From Sipunculus nudus (lineage: Eukaryota > Annelida > Sipuncula > Golfingiida > Sipunculidae), in assembly GCA_026874595.1 (NCBI GenBank), contig CM049308.1:11931501-11995500 (forward strand): DNA of 64,000 nucleotides. Direction: 5' to 3'. Numbering within the stretch: the first letter of the stretch is position 1; each line of letters begins with the position of its first letter. The position numbers were made by a program, and so were the translations under genes. Below are positions 1-15,400 of the stretch, in pieces. The notes beneath the pieces were generated by a model. It did no database searches. It was given only the letters and a program-made list of their open reading frames with translations, and was not told where the DNA came from.

Positions 1-127
1 ACTACTTGCTTCACTGGTGCTAAACCCCCTGCCTTCTTATTATGCAAAGACCCCATCTGACTAAATGGCCGGTCTCTTTGGAAAGGTCCAATGTATATGA
101 AGGGTTTGTTAGGGCAGATGGAATATC

Positions 128-326
128 CTACAAAAGAACGGCAACCCACCGAACTGATTCCTTTGCTCCTGGATATTTAATGGTTGGCAGGCTGCTGCCT
201 GATGGCGACCCGGAGTGTTTCCCAACAGATCGAGATGTGTAATAATCCTCATACTTCTCAGGTTTAGGGAGATCTAATTTCATCTCAATCTCAACTGTAC
301 CAAACTTTGTGCCTTGTATAGTACTA
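128..326 (-). CDS. Last visible exon of the HEAT-like gene
   Basis: After actttcag the frame reads FGTVEIEMKLDLPKPEKYED, then YYTSRSVGKHSGSPSGSSLP and on to a TAG at 128-130. A possible donor at 150 (TTCG before gtgggt) would instead splice it to an exon beyond the left edge. No AATAAA is seen downstream inside the window, so the transcript end lies outside. Confidence 0.6.
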
Positions 327-389
327 CTGAAAGTATGCATATCAATACACTGTTAGTCATAATTTTAAAATTATAAAATTATAAATCAT

Positions 390-439
<50 letters not shown>

Positions 440-3400
440 CATATGATATAATTACTACTTATCTTTTTATCACTTTTTTACAGTTCTGTTAAAGTTGAAG
501 GTGTACATACCAATACATTGTATACTCTTTATAATTTGCTATTTTATAATCACATCATTTTTAATTGCAGTATTTAAATTACCAACATTTTGTATTCCAT
601 TACTTTTGACTTTAAACAAAAGATTAGATGATAATAAATATAAAATGAAAGAAAAAGGGCAAGGTGACAATTTTTTTTAAATTTGAAAGTTTATGTACTT
701 AATTGGCTCTTAACCTCAATGCAAAGAAGCATGAGGTAAAGAACGGGGAAAAGATCCTTACTTATCTATAAAGTCATCACTTGGCTTGAGCTGTTCATCG
801 TCACGAGATACCTGGCAATAACAGACATACATATACAATAAACAAAACACCTCTTAAAATGACAAAAGTAGTTGTGTTTATAATATCATGTAGCCTTGTT
901 AAACATTTATGACAGGTTGTTCCAAAATTTTTAGAAGTAATTATGGCCAAATCATGCTGTAAAGCTTAAAGATCAATTGACTCCTGTTCAGCTTGTGGCC
1001 TGGCAAAGCTTTCATTAAGTCTGCAAGAGTCCTAACAGCATGGCTAAGAGAGTGGGTTGTAGTGGGGCCTAGGCCAGTTGTTTTCTCTGGGTTTTCCAGT
1101 TTCCTCCACCTCTAGATATTACTGAATGCCATCATGTGAGCCATGTAGATTGCTACAATTAGCTAAAATAACTATTTGTACAATCCAAGTAAAATAAATA
1201 AAGCTGATACACCTTAAAAAACAGTGTGTAGTGGCAACTATAATAGACTCATGGTTCATATGCTCGGCAAAAACATTTTATTCACACTTTTATTACGAAA
1301 CATTAAGTTGATCATGTGCTTGCCACTTTTAGCTCCCTTGTGTCATATAAACAGCATGCAAGAGTGCATTTACATTATAGGATAACATAACCTGAGAGGA
1401 CTAACCCTAGGAGTTGAAGTAGCAGAGCCTTTATTGTCTGCCTCATCCTTTTTCTCCTCCCCCTCCTCTGGGATGTTCTGAATGGGAGGCAGTTTCAGCA
1501 TCTTGGTCCCATCAACAATCAGTTCATCATCCAATTGGGACTTCTGTGTCTTTTCTGAGCTATCATCATCTAAAATAGGATAAATGGAAATAACATAAAT
1601 TACTGACATTAAAAAAAAAATATGTTCTAACACTTGCTGATAAAAAGTCAATCAATAGAATAAAAACCCATGCAGAAAGTATTATTGGAGTTAAATTAGT
1701 CCAGTTTATTAAAATCTATAAAATAAAAGTTAAATAAGATGAAAAACATGTTGGAAGACTCAGATCACCCTAGCATTGCACATATAACCTGCTGCCCTTG
1801 GGCAAGTGACATTGTGACATTGCATGTAGAGAAATAGATGTGCTGAGTTGTTTTCACCGTATTCAATATTCATAGAAAATAAAGATATTGTAATTCATTC
1901 ACTTGGTGAAGAAACATGTATGCCACCATGATGAGCTAAGCTTTTAATGTTCCTTTTTATTATGTGCTAAATGATAAAAGATATATATTAGTCCAACAGT
2001 GTGTCACACAGTGTATTATAGTAATATAATGTTTATATAATACATTATAATAAATCTTAGTTGCATCTTAGGATACATTTTATGCTGATGTTTTCAACAC
2101 AAGGATTATCTTTTTTAATGGCTTGATTTAATATCTTATATTAAAAATAACACAGTACTATAGGTGAAGGTATGATCATACATATGCTTGATGGCTGTGC
2201 ATCATGGCTGGGTATTTGGTAATTTTTTCAACCATCCTTTTTCACTAGGGAGCCCCAAAAATTCAGCTTATCAAAGATAGGTGGTGTCTTATAGGGTTTG
2301 TGAATGTGATATAAGATAAGTACTTTATATCAATAAACTGACCAGGTGTGTTGTTAATGGCTCTGTCATCAGCTGAGGACACCGGAGATAACAGCTTGGC
2401 ACTGGTGTCCCCTGCTCGTGATAAACCTGCTGATAAGAATAGTTATCAGACATCAAGAAATGCTGAGCTAGCTGCAATGTGTGTACCTGCAGCAATTCTA
2501 TAAATTTATCAAAACAAGAGCACCACAAAGAGTGCATAATACACCTGTTGTATGTCTTGTGACCTCTGAACTCATTAAATATGCTAACATTTTGCAGAGA
2601 ATTGAATTCAGCTGAATTACTCTATTGGTAAATATTAAAAGGAGTTTCCTGAAAATCCATCAAATATTTGGTGAGTCATGACAAATCTATCAAAGTCTGG
2701 TGACCTCTGACCTCATTTAATATGTGTCGGAATTCCTGAGAATCAAATGATGGGAAGATAGTCTATTATAAAATAGTTACAGTACATTTCTTGAAAATCC
2801 GTAAAATCTGTGGTAAGTTATTGCTGCGACACTAAAAGTTAACTGAGAGATGTTCAGAAAGATGGATGTATGGACGGAAGCTGCCCGTACCATAAATACA
2901 ACCCGTCTTAGATGGATGTGTAAAAAGATAATATTTGGAAAGGAAGTAACATATCAAGATGTCTAAAAATTATTAAAATAGAATAAACTGACACTAAAAA
3001 GGGCAACTAAGGATGAAATATTACTGAATGTGATTCTCTTAAACAATTTTCAGCTCAGGAGTAATATCTTCTGTGATGCGAGGAGACTATGGGTCATGTG
3101 ACCTCTCACCTGTCCTGGCCAGCAGGTCAGCTGAGTGACCAATCCCTGAGTCATCTGATCCACTCTCCTCTGAACTCTGAAGATAAGAATTTTAGACTCT
3201 CATATGTCATGACAAAACAATTCAACAATTTACAACTCAGTTATGATCAACCTACTTTCTCAAATAATACAACAAGCACATGGTGAAGAATTCATGCAGA
3301 TCAATTAAAATAACTCAATGGCAACAAAAATGCAATAATGAAATCTTGAATTAAGAATTAACCTGCAAACCAAAAATTGTCTTTTTCTATATTTAGATGA

Positions 3401-6400
3401 TAGCAGCCCAATGTCATTTTTATCACTTTTCATGCAACTTCAGTGAGAGAACCCTACAGATTTGGGGGCTATTGTGGTGGTTTATGAATTCTCAAATTAT
3501 AATCATCACAAATAATCCAACAGGTAATTCCATTTCTGAAAGTAAACAAGTGACCCATGATTCATGAAGCTCAGCTGACCAGCATGAAAGCCAAAAAAGT
3601 GGTGATATCATCTCGACTTTTTTGGATGGAACATTGGAGAAGACTTCAAATTCCATCTTTTCTAAGATGGTACTTACCTGTTGATGAAGGGCTCGGAGTC
3701 TGTTCCTTGTCTCAATGCTAACAACAGGAACACTTGTCCCTGCAAACAAGACAAGACCACATATCTCTGTCATTACCATAGTCAAACAAACAAGATACCA
3801 AATACCTGTGTGTCACATGAAAAACTATACCTAGGAGGGTCTCATAAATCACATAATTCATAATTTATATATATTTCTTCCAAGATATATACACTTATCA
3901 GCATATGAAACAAAAATATTAACTCATATTGCACATAACTCCATATCATATTGCAAACCCATTTACTACAAATGAGAACACACTGAATCTGTGGCCAGTA
4001 TCAAGGAACTGTAAATTAGAAAATTGAACTCCCTGTATAATAACTGTGATTGCCTAAGCCTTACATTTTACTAGCATATAATGTTAGCTGAGTGCTTTGG
4101 TTCTGGTCTTTTCACTTGATGTAATGTCAGAGATATTTGTGGCCAGAGTAAATTTTTCTTCATTATCTTATTGTATATTAGAGCATTCAGTGTACTGAAA
4201 AGCCTATTAATGCAAGTGGCATATACCACCAACAGTAGCTTGATTTTGTTCCCATGTAGCATTAATATTTCAGTGCACCAAATTTTCTTAAATCAATGTA
4301 TTCTTGCAAAAACTTCTTTTTTCTCTGTATAAACCAACATGTCAACCAGAAAACCAAAATGTTACATTTGACCTCTGACCTGCTATGAGAGGTGAGGAAG
4401 GGGTCTCGTCTTTAGCTGACCGAGCAGATCCAGGACCATCAGCACCTGTTTCTGATGGAGCTGGGTCCTGAGTCCTGTTAATTCAAAACACAGCATCAAT
4501 CACAGTACACTCAGCATAAAAAAAAACAGAAACGTAGGCAATCACTGTCTCACACTCCTCACGCAGTGGTAATACATGGCAGATGTTCTATATATCTCCT
4601 TAGCTATAACTGCTGCTTTGTATGGCAAGAATTCTTGGGTCTAACCACTAGGGTGTGCACTGATAAAAAAATTGTAATCAGACTAATGAGAGCATGGTAT
4701 CGCATGTGCATCCAGCTCCAAATTTAAAACATGCAACACCTGCTCTCATTGGTCAGACTACACATGGGCATCCGCTCTTTTGGTCTGATTGTTGACCCTG
4801 TGCCAGAATCAGATCAATAAGATGGGGTGTTGCATATTTAAAATTTGAAGCTGGATGCACAATGCTATACCATGCTCTCATTGGTCTGACTACAAATCGT
4901 TGCCCTGTGTGCATCCTGGTGGTTAGAGCCAGAGAACCTTGCCATACAAAGCAGCAGTTACACAAAAGGGAATGTGGAACTGCAGTATATAACTGTCACA
5001 TTTCATACATATCATTCATAGTTAGCAAGAGACTGACTGTTATTGAACTGGTAATCAAGAATAACAAAAATTCATTCTCTTGGCTTAGTCATTTTAATTC
5101 ATAGAGCTTTGCACTGTCTGGAAAATTTCCTAAATCCTTATCATGCAACAGCAAATCAGGAGATACTTATCATGTTACATGTCTGGACTAAAACCATGTT
5201 ACATGTATTAAGAAAATGAGTATTAACAAGGGACCTATGGGTCACTGTGCTCAGCTGACGTTAACCTTGAAGGTAAAAATCTAAAATAATATCAAATGGA
5301 GATAAAGTGTAAGAGGAAGAGGTAATAAAAGCCATGGTTGGTTTATATGATTGGTTTGTATTGATGAGCAAGAAATTGTTGCAAATAATATGTTGAAACT
5401 GAAGCATGTGAGCAGTTTGTGAACAAATGATCTGTACAATTACCATGATCATTAGTTGGCTTTTCGATTAACTGTTGACATTTCAGTAGTTTATACATTT
5501 GTTCAATCGAATCTTTTTTTTGTATAATGTATATTATTAAATATATGTTTCTTTTAATGAAATGTAGACAGTTGAAATATAACTAATTAACAACATAAAA
5601 CATGGCAAACAAAGCCTGATCTAAAATTCTGCTGATGCAGGAAAATAATGAACAAATGTTTGTAATAAATCCTCATTTTTTTATCACATCAATTTTTTTT
5701 TTAATTTAAGTTTATATTTCTATACATTTTCAATATAACATATATATCTGAATATAAAAGTTGATTCATAATTCTCAATTGCATCATCATAAATCTCAAT
5801 CTTGTCAGATAACACCACAAATGTTTATTTATTTTTTACCACAAAAATATATCTTTTAAATCTGCAAAACAATAAATATCTAAAAAAAATACTTGATTTA
5901 GATTTCACAATTTTTAATTGTGTCTTTATTTATCCATAATGTGCTTCATATTTTATCATAATTTAAGCATACTGATGGGTTCCATTATGATTGGTAAAAT
6001 CATTTAAAAGAAAAATGATTTCTTTAAAAATGCTACAATACACAACATTGCATCTTCCAGATTACACCTTGAATTACTTTTTCAAGGAAAGTTTTTGCAT
6101 ATCAGAGTGGAAACAGCATTACAATTAAGGAGATACAGTGAAAACAATAACAATACTGCATAACACTTGGTGGGTTGGGTTTGGGGGGGGGGATGATTCA
6201 GGTGGTGATATGAGAATAACTGTACACCTGTCACAGCAGGGGATCTCCCCCAGTGTCTGTAACAAATCAGAAACCCTGGCATAGCTGACTTCCAGTGACC
6301 TGGAGTGGGACCCTGCATCTGTAATCTGTAATCAAAGCAAATGACTACAATAGAGCCTCAAGAAAAAAATCAATAACTAGCTTAATTTTCAAGCTTTTAT

Positions 6401-9400
6401 TTCCAAATTTCAGATTTAAACAAATTAAATATTTATGTTTACATGCTGTGAAAATTAAATCAATGGTACTTACAGGAAAAAAACGTGCCATTGTCAAAGT
6501 TGGGCAAAATTTAAGGTACTGATTTTATTTTTATGTTAATTACTTAAAAAATTTACAAAATTCAGATCTAATTTTGGGTAAACAACTGAATCTTAATTAA
6601 ACATAGTTATATACTTGGGAAAATAGACTCTAGTTTCAAAATTTTTCATGTTAAGTGAGTAATTATTTTTCCTGATTTTTTACAAAGTCCATTATGTTTG
6701 GGCCCATAACTTAAAGAATTTATACTTAACAGACTTAATTTCTGGCATGTACATAGGAACTATATAGAACAATATTCATGGTAAATATGAGGAAAAACAA
6801 ATGAGTGGTTTTGATATAAGGCAGTCCTGAAGTGTGAAAATAGGATTTTAATAAAAAAAAGAGGTTTTTCCTTAATTTCTCAAAGGAACGAAGTCGCAAA
6901 GACCCAGTTTTCGGCTTGGTAGGAGATCTTGGGGACATCTAACATTATGCTGAATTTTGGATTCCTAGGTCTTACGGTTTCAAAACGTGCCACATCTACG
7001 GACGGACGGACGGACGGACAGACGAACGGACGACGGACAATGGACCACGACTATAGCTCAGATGACTTATAGTCAGCTGAGCTAAAAATACTTGCATATT
7101 TAGTACAATTATTCATTTAACTATTCAAAATGTTCTTATATTTAAAATTTTTGTTGATCCTAGGATTTTTAGTTTTTTTTTGGTACAAGATGAATTAATG
7201 TCCAAGAGGAGAGGTTTAACCATCAACAAGATATTGATGCTCATGTTACCGTGGTGATAGATCTTTCAGACTCCTCAGACTAGACATCAAGGTCTTGGGT
7301 TTTTCTGTGCTGGAGACACCTGGAATCCTGAAACAATAAGGAAACCTATGCTACATTAACAGCCTTTATATAATTAACAAAACTATTTAATCATAATTAA
7401 ACAAAGACTGCCTGGTAAAAAGCATTATTTCACCACATGAAATGAGAATTGGAACTTTTTTTGTTTGCTACGGTGCCTCTGACAATGAGACTTATGTTTT
7501 TGCAGTTTTTCCCCATATATCCATGATTTCATTTTCAACTGTATTACCAATATATCTTTGTTGAAAATTTGATGAAATTATGATCTTGGTATGAAAAAAA
7601 AACTACAATCGAATGTGTCTGATAAACCCCCTGTATCTTATGACCACCTATCTCTTAAGACCACCTGTCTTTTAAGACCACCTGTCTATTAAGACCACCT
7701 GTCTATTAAGACCACCTGTCTATTAAGACCACCCTTGAGTGAACAGAAAGCATTCACACTAGTTATAACTGACTGTTCTAATAAGACCACTGGTGAATTA
7801 AGACCACTTTTGGCAAGTCCCACGGATGGTCACATAACACAGGTTTCACTGTTCTTCAGTTATGGAACAAATTTTCCCCAGTGAACTTCCCCTGTCTACC
7901 TCCCTCTTTATTCCACAACCCCTCTAGGTCAGCATTGGCTTCTGTGTACACACTGGTTAATGTAATACGCACGTTTGAAATCTACACGCCTCATGGAGAT
8001 ATTATACACTGCAGTCATTTTGTATATCTCCTTATCAATAACCGCTGCTTTTTATGGCAAGGTTCTCCATGTTTCATCACCAGGGTTGGCACAGAGCAAA
8101 GAATTGTAATCAGACTAATGAGAGCATGGTATCTCATGGAGCATCCAACTGAAGTATCAAAACCATGACAACTCACTCTGGTTGGTTTGATGCAGAATGT
8201 GTGTTCTCATTGGTCTGATTACTTTTCATGACGCTGTGTCAGCCCTGGTGCTGAAACCCCGAAAAACTTGCCATACAAAGCAGTCAAAGCAAAGGAGATC
8301 TCGGATGACTGCAGTGTATAACTGCTGCACAAGGAATATAGTTTGAATTCCTAATTATCCATACTGTTAATGACAATGTTTTATCTTATTCATGCACTAT
8401 TGTTGTTCATTTTATGTTTATCCCTACAAAGGCAGTCTACTTTCTGCCATGGCTTTTTCTGCTGCACAATATACTGTGGTTGCCTTTTTATTCACGAGAG
8501 TTTTAATTTCGCGATATTCGCAAATGTGAAATAATCATGAAAATGAAACCCTCAGGAATAAGATGCCCTATAAATTAAAATGACCTCTGAAAACAACCTA
8601 ATCAGCACCCTAATTTGTTCCTGGTTTCGAAACTGGCCCATGCATTAGCTGTACACACAGACTGTGATACATATTGACTGTGATACAAGTCCTAATTTAA
8701 TGATTGAACCAGAAATGAGTTAGATATTGCAGGATTTTTAATAAACTTTAAATCAATACAGATCCTGCTATATAAAGATTTAACAGGTTCTTGTGCAATT
8801 GCAAAAATTTAACCTCGCGAAACATTAACAAGTGACCCATGGGTCATGACGCTCAGCTGACTGGGAAGAGATTCACAAAAGGAAATTTTATCATCAGAAT
8901 GGTAGATACCCATTCAACTGAAGCATCAAACAGATTCACCAACAGGCCAAGATTTAGTCTGTATTTATATATCTGAAAAATAGAGAAAAAATGTGTAAAC
9001 TTTAAAAACTAGAATACAGGTAGCCGACAAGTGACTATGTGTATCCGCCAAAATCAGAGTGGAACGGGTGAAGTGAGGCACGGATTGAGTGGCAAGGGGA
9101 AACAGAGTGAGGTATGTTGCATATTAGCATGGATGTCTGCAGCCTAAATGTGTATGTAGGTTGTGCCACCTACCACAAATCCAGAAAGCTGTCCAAGTTG
9201 TATACATATGCAAAATTTTAGGCAGAAAAGTCAAACCACTACATGGATATGAGTGATTTAACCCCACGGCAGACAAACAGACAGACGCTGTGCAAAAACG
9301 GTTGCAGGTGGCCCCTCCAGTTTTGTGTATGATGAAGACCTATGTATGATCTAAACACAAGCACATTTTGGCCTAATCGGTCAAATGGTTCCTGAGATAT

Positions 9401-12400
9401 TAGCTTGGATGTGTGCAGCGTTAACTAGAATGTAGGTGGGGCCACCTGTCAAAAAATCAAGAAAGCTGTCCAGGATGTATAAACCTGCAAAATTTTAGGC
9501 AGATATGTCAAACCACTACAGAGAAATGAGTGATTTTAGGCCACGGCAGACAAACAGACAGATGCTGTGCAAAATGTGCAAAAATGGTTGCAGGTGGCCC
9601 CTCCAGTTTTGTGTATGATAAAGACCTATGTGAGATCTATACACATGCAAAATTTTGGCCCAATCGTTCAAACGGTTTCCGAGATATGAGCTTGGATGTC
9701 TGCAGCATAAACTAGAATAAAGGTGGCACCACCTGTCATAAAATCAAGAAAGCTATCCAGGATGTATAAAACTGCAAAATTTTAGGCAGATATGTCAAAC
9801 CACTGCCAAGATATGAGTGACATTATTGCACAGCAGACAAACAGACAGACGCTGTGCAAAAATGGTTGCACGTGGCGCCACCAGTTTAGCGTATGATAAA
9901 GAGCTATGTAGATCTATACACATGCAAAATTTTGGTCGATCGGTCAAACGGTTCCCGAGATATGAGCTTGGATGTCATCAGCATGAATGAGAATGTAGGT
10001 GGCGCTACCTGTCATAAAATCAAGAAAGCTATCCAGGATGTATACGCATGCTGAATTTCAGGTGAATTAGTCAATTCACTGCAGAGATATGAGTGATTTT
10101 AACCAAAGGCAAATGAACAGATGGACACTGTGCAAACATGGTTACAGGTGGCGCCACCATTTTTGTGTATCCTATAGAGCTATCCAAGGGCTACATTTGT
10201 ATAAATTTTATTTCCTGATTAGTCAAACGGTTCCCGAGATATGAGTTTGGAAAGCTCATAAAATCAAGTCCCAGAGGAGCTCTCTGGAAACGAACGTGGC
10301 AACGGCGGAGGAACCCGGTAAAAAACATAGTATCCGCAAAACTTCGTTTTGGCGGGTACAAAAATACAGGTGGCTCCACCAGTCTGCAGAAACTAATAAA
10401 AACACTTAATGATCAATATCCATGTAAAGAATCATGGTGATCTCCGCATTAGTTGTTCAGATACTTCAGCTCTTGTATCAAATTGTCCATTATTCTGAGG
10501 GATACTTCGGAGTCCTATAGCTTGAAGGATATGGGTAACAGAGACCTAATTTTAAGTTTCCACAGGCACTTTTCATGGGCCTCCTTGCATGACAAGAATG
10601 AAGATTCTAGGTCCACTTGTTGCAATTTGTAACCTGTTGACAGATAACCACATCTTTAAAGGTATCAAAAAAAAGAGAAAAAAAATCTTAAAAATTTGAA
10701 AAAAATAGAGGTGGCGCACCCAGTCTGCAGAAACTGATGGAACAGGTCATGATCAATATGTATGCCGAAAATCATGACCATCAGTGTTGTAGTTACTGAG
10801 ATACTGCAGTTTTTGTATCAAATTTTCCATTATTCTGGGGTGTAATTTGGAGCCATACAGCTTAAAGAATATGGGTAACAGAGACCTAATTTCAGGTTTC
10901 CATGGAGACTTTTCATGGGTCTCCCTGTGTGTCAAGAATGAAGATTCTAGGTCCAGTTTTAATGATTTGTGCCCTGTTAACAGATGTTCAAAACTTTAAA
11001 GGTCTCAAAAATAGAGAAAAAATTCATAAAAAAAACCCGTGGTGCCACCAGTCTGCAGAAACTAATGAAACACTCCATGATCAATATCCATGAAAACAAT
11101 TATGGTGATCTCTGCATTAGTTGTTCAGATACTTCAGCTTTTGTATCAAATTTTCCATTATTCTGAGCAGTACTTTGGAGTGCCATAGCTCAAAGGATAT
11201 GGGTAACAGAGACCTAATTTCAGGTTTCCATGGAGACTTATCATGGATCTCCCTGTGTGTCAAGAATGAAGATTCTAGGTGCAATCTTTATGATTTGTGC
11301 CCTGTTAACAGCTGTTCACATTTTTAAAGGTCTCAAAAATAGAGAAAACCATTCGTAAAAAATCGAAAAATACAGGTGGCTCCACCAGTCTGCAGGAAGT
11401 GATGGAACATCTCATGATCAATACGTATGCCAAAAATCATGACCATCAGTCAAGTAGTTAATGAGATATTGAAGTTTTTGTATGAAATTTTTTACTTTTA
11501 TGGGGCGTACTTTGGGGCCCCATAGCTCGAAGGATATGGGTAACAGAGATCTAATTTATGGTTTCCATGGAGACTTTAAATAGGTCTCTCAGTGTGTCCA
11601 GAATGAAGATTCTAGGTCCAGCGGTTACGATTTGTGCCACGTTAACAGATGACAGCATCTTTAAACGTCTCAAAAATAGAGGAAAAAAATTGTAAAATAA
11701 TCTAAAAATACAGGTGGCGCCACCAGTCTGCAGGAACTTATGAAACATCTCATGATCAATATGTATGCCAAAAATCATGACCATCAGTGATGTTGTTATT
11801 GAGATATTGAAGTTTTTGTTTGAAATTTTTTACTATTCTGGGGGGTACTTTGGGGCCCCATAGCTCGAAGGATATTGGTAACAGAGACCTAATTTCTGGT
11901 TTCCAAGGAGATTTTTCATGGACCTCTCATTGTATCAAGAATTAAGATTCTAGGTCTAGTCTTTACGATTTGTGCCTTGTTAACAGATGTTCACATTTTT
12001 AAAGGTCTCAAAAATAGAGAAAAAAATTTGTAAAAAATCGAAAAATACAGGTGGCGCCACCAGACTGCAGGAAGTGATGGAACATCTCATGATCAATATG
12101 TATGCCAAAAATGATGACCATCAGTCAAGTAGTTAATGAGATATTGAAGTTTTTGTATGAAATTTTTTACTTTTCTGGGGGGTACTTTGGGGCCCCATAG
12201 CTCAAAGGATATGGGTAACAGAGATCTAATTTATGCTTTCCAAGGAGTTTTTTCATGGACCTCTCAGAATCCTAAGTTACAAGGTTCTAGGTCCAGTGGT
12301 TACGATTTGTGCCTGGTTAACGGACAGACAGACGGACGACGGACAAAGAGTGATCGCTATAGCTCAGATGACTTTCAGTCAGCTGAGCTAAAAATGAAGA

Positions 12401-15400
12401 CATCACGAAATTTCAGCCTCGCAAAAAAAAAACCTAACTACAGTATATTTTTCCAAAACTGAAGTTTGTGATGATTTCATTTGCTTGCTTTTCCCTGGGA
12501 GGCTAAATTTAACAGCTGATTCAATGTGTACACTGAGTAATAGAGTCAGCACATACTCATAACAACAGTGTACGAGTTAATCCTACTCTGATTTTCAGAT
12601 TTGGATGAGGTCACAAGTAAGCATTATTATGTCACTAAACATTTTCTGCAGATGCATCCCCACCTGGAGGATGTCCTTTGAGTACTTTCCTATTGTATTT
12701 CTATACCCTTATTACCGGTAATCCCTGACTGATAAATCCTCCCAATATTTCCACATGGCCACTACCAGGTGCTGCCATCTTGTGCACAGAATAAAACAGT
12801 GATCTGGTAAGTCACATCTCAGAATTAAGGTTATATCACTAGTCTCCTTTAACTCACCTTATTATGACCTTCTTATCATCTGATGTGTCATCCTCTTTCT
12901 TGCCAGCTTCCTTTTTACTCTTGTGATGTTGCTTAGTTCCATCTGTCCCTGTCGTTTCTGCTGTAACTGATTAAAAAGTAAAATTTCTTAGAGCTATTAT
13001 TGTGCGAAGTCAAACAGGTGATTTTATTAGTAAATTTCAGACATTCTTTTAAATAAAAATCAAACAATTTTTACCACAACAGATATTGGGTAATTTTAGC
13101 AAGTAAAAGCCTCTGTTTATGAGTGGTATTATGGTTTTAAGCAAATGGGGCAGTCTCCTTGCAAATGTTGACACTAGATCTAAGGCACAATCATGATGAA
13201 TAGCCATGACATCATGGTAAGCATGGTCAAATTAATTGGGGGGTTACAATTAAATGCATCAAGTATTCAATGCCCTGGTATGCCCCTAATGATCAGATAA
13301 TAATAACAATAATAACTAGAACACAAGTAGTCGACAAGCAACTACGTGTATCCGCCGAAATCAGAGTGGGACGGGTAAAGTGAGGCATGGATTGAGTGGC
13401 AAGGGGAATTAGATTGAGGTTATTGCATATTAGCATGGATGTCTGCAGCTGAAATGTATATGTAGGTGGCGCCACCTACCACAAAATCCAGAAAGCTATC
13501 CAAGTTGTATACATATGCATTATTTTAGGCAGATTAGTCCAACCACTTGTATATGAGCAGAACCCACAGCAGAAAAACAGACGGACGCTGTGCAAAAATG
13601 GTTGCAGATGGCACCTGCAGTTTTATGCATGTTAAAAAGCTATGTGAGATCTATACACATGCAAAATTTCAGGGGGATATGTCAAACCCTGAGATATAAG
13701 CCTGAATGTCTGCAGCGTAAACATAAATGTAGGTGGCGCCACCTGCCACAATATCCAGAAAGCTATCCAAAATGTATAAACATGCAAAATTTAAGGCAGA
13801 TAAGTCAAACCACTACTGAGATACGAGTGATTTTATCCCATGGCAGACAAACAGACGGACGCTGTGCAAAAATGGTTGCAGATGGCACCTGCAGTTTTAT
13901 GCATGTTAAAAAGCTATGTGAGATCTATACACATGCAAAATTTCAGGAGGATACAGCAAACCAGTCCTGAAATATAAGCCTAGATGTCTGCAGCATAAAT
14001 GTAAACGTAGGTTGCGCCACCTGCAACAAAATCCAGAAAGCTATCCAAGATGTATAAACATGCTAAATTTTAGGCAGATAAGTCAAACCATTGCAGAGAT
14101 ATGAGTGATTTTATCCCTGGCTTTCATTCCTTCCATCTGCTAAATCTACATATACACATGCAAAATTTCAAAAGGATATGTCAGACCAGTCTTGAGATAT
14201 AAGCCTGTATGTCTGCAGCCTGAAAGTGAATGTAGGTGGCGCCACCTGTCATAAAATCAAGAAAACTATCCAGAATGTAAACATATGCATAATTTCAGGT
14301 GAATAAGTCCAACCAATGCAGAGATATTAAGTGATTTTATCCAAAGGCAGATGAACAGATGGATGCTGTGCAAAAATGGTTGCAGGTGACGCCACCATTT
14401 TTAGTGTATCTTATAGAGCTATCCAAGGGCTACATTTGAGCAATTTTTTAGCCTGATTGGTCAAACGGTTCCCAAGATATGTGGGTCTATGTGTGGAAAC
14501 AGACGCACAAATGGATGATAGGCAGAGAGGAAAGGTCAGAGGTCAACCAAAAATGAGGGAGCAGCAGTTCACATATGACCTGATCATAATTCCAAATTTT
14601 AAAAAATTCTGCCCAGTGGATACGGAGGAGTTCTATGGTAATCTATGCAGCAGCGGCAGCAGTGTCGTCGGTGGCGGCATTGGCGTCCAACTGAAAACAT
14701 ATTATCCGCAAAACTCTGCTTTGGCAGATACAATTATTACTGAGATAAAGTTGACTGCTAATGATAAGATGGTGGTTGTGTGGTGTTGATAATGACAATC
14801 ATCTGATGTAAAGGAATGTAGGTTAAATTTGACGGAAGACTGGTGATTCTAGGTTTATAATAGACTTATCATATTGTCACTGATATTACAATGATGATGA
14901 TATGTTTTTAAATAAGTGCTAAAAGCAAGGACAGGCTTCTGTGGTCTGGGGGTAGAGTACAGGCCTCAAAGAAGTTGATGAGTTCAAATCTTAGTCAGAA
15001 CACAGTAAGATTTTTCTTGGTCAGCCCTAATCCAGGATGGGCAGTCTGCAGGCTTAATGGGAAGGCTGTGCCCCACAGCTGTGTATCTCTTACAAATGAG
15101 AGTATCTTTGGGGAGGGGGTTCCTCAGTGTTATAACCCTGCAATAGGGATGATTACAAACCGTGGAGCTGCAAGTGTGGTAAACACCAAACCTGGGTGAC
15201 ACCAAGACTTAAATAAAATTAGAGCAAGCTAGTGTTACCTCCCTGTCATGCAGTCCTAAACTGAAAATAGAACTCTGCAGATAAGACAGCATTAATAATA
15301 AATTGGGGTGGATACAAGTAAATTTCAAGCAACATATTGCTCAGTTTCAGATGTGACAATGCTGAGGTGGTCAGGAGAATTAGTGCATGATGTGTTATTT

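Larger units (their letters stand above)
8829..12392 (+). mobile_element. Composite element: palindromic 5' end, nested element, tandem array, 3' hairpin
   Basis: The 5' end at 8829 has GACCCATGGGTC (a perfect palindrome) and GCTCAGCTGAC; the 3' end at 12358-12392 has the CTATAGCTCAGATGACTTTC hairpin then AAAAA. Inside are a nested hairpin-ended element (9007-10361) and about six 335-bp monomers (10369-12300). Confidence 0.75.

Noticed and set aside
13590-13970. 126-codon open frame
   Set aside because: Lies wholly in tandem monomers; the peptide repeats with the monomers and has no domain.
14934-15010. tRNA gene
   Set aside because: Box A- and B-like sequences are present but no cloverleaf or discriminator; better read as the head of a SINE.
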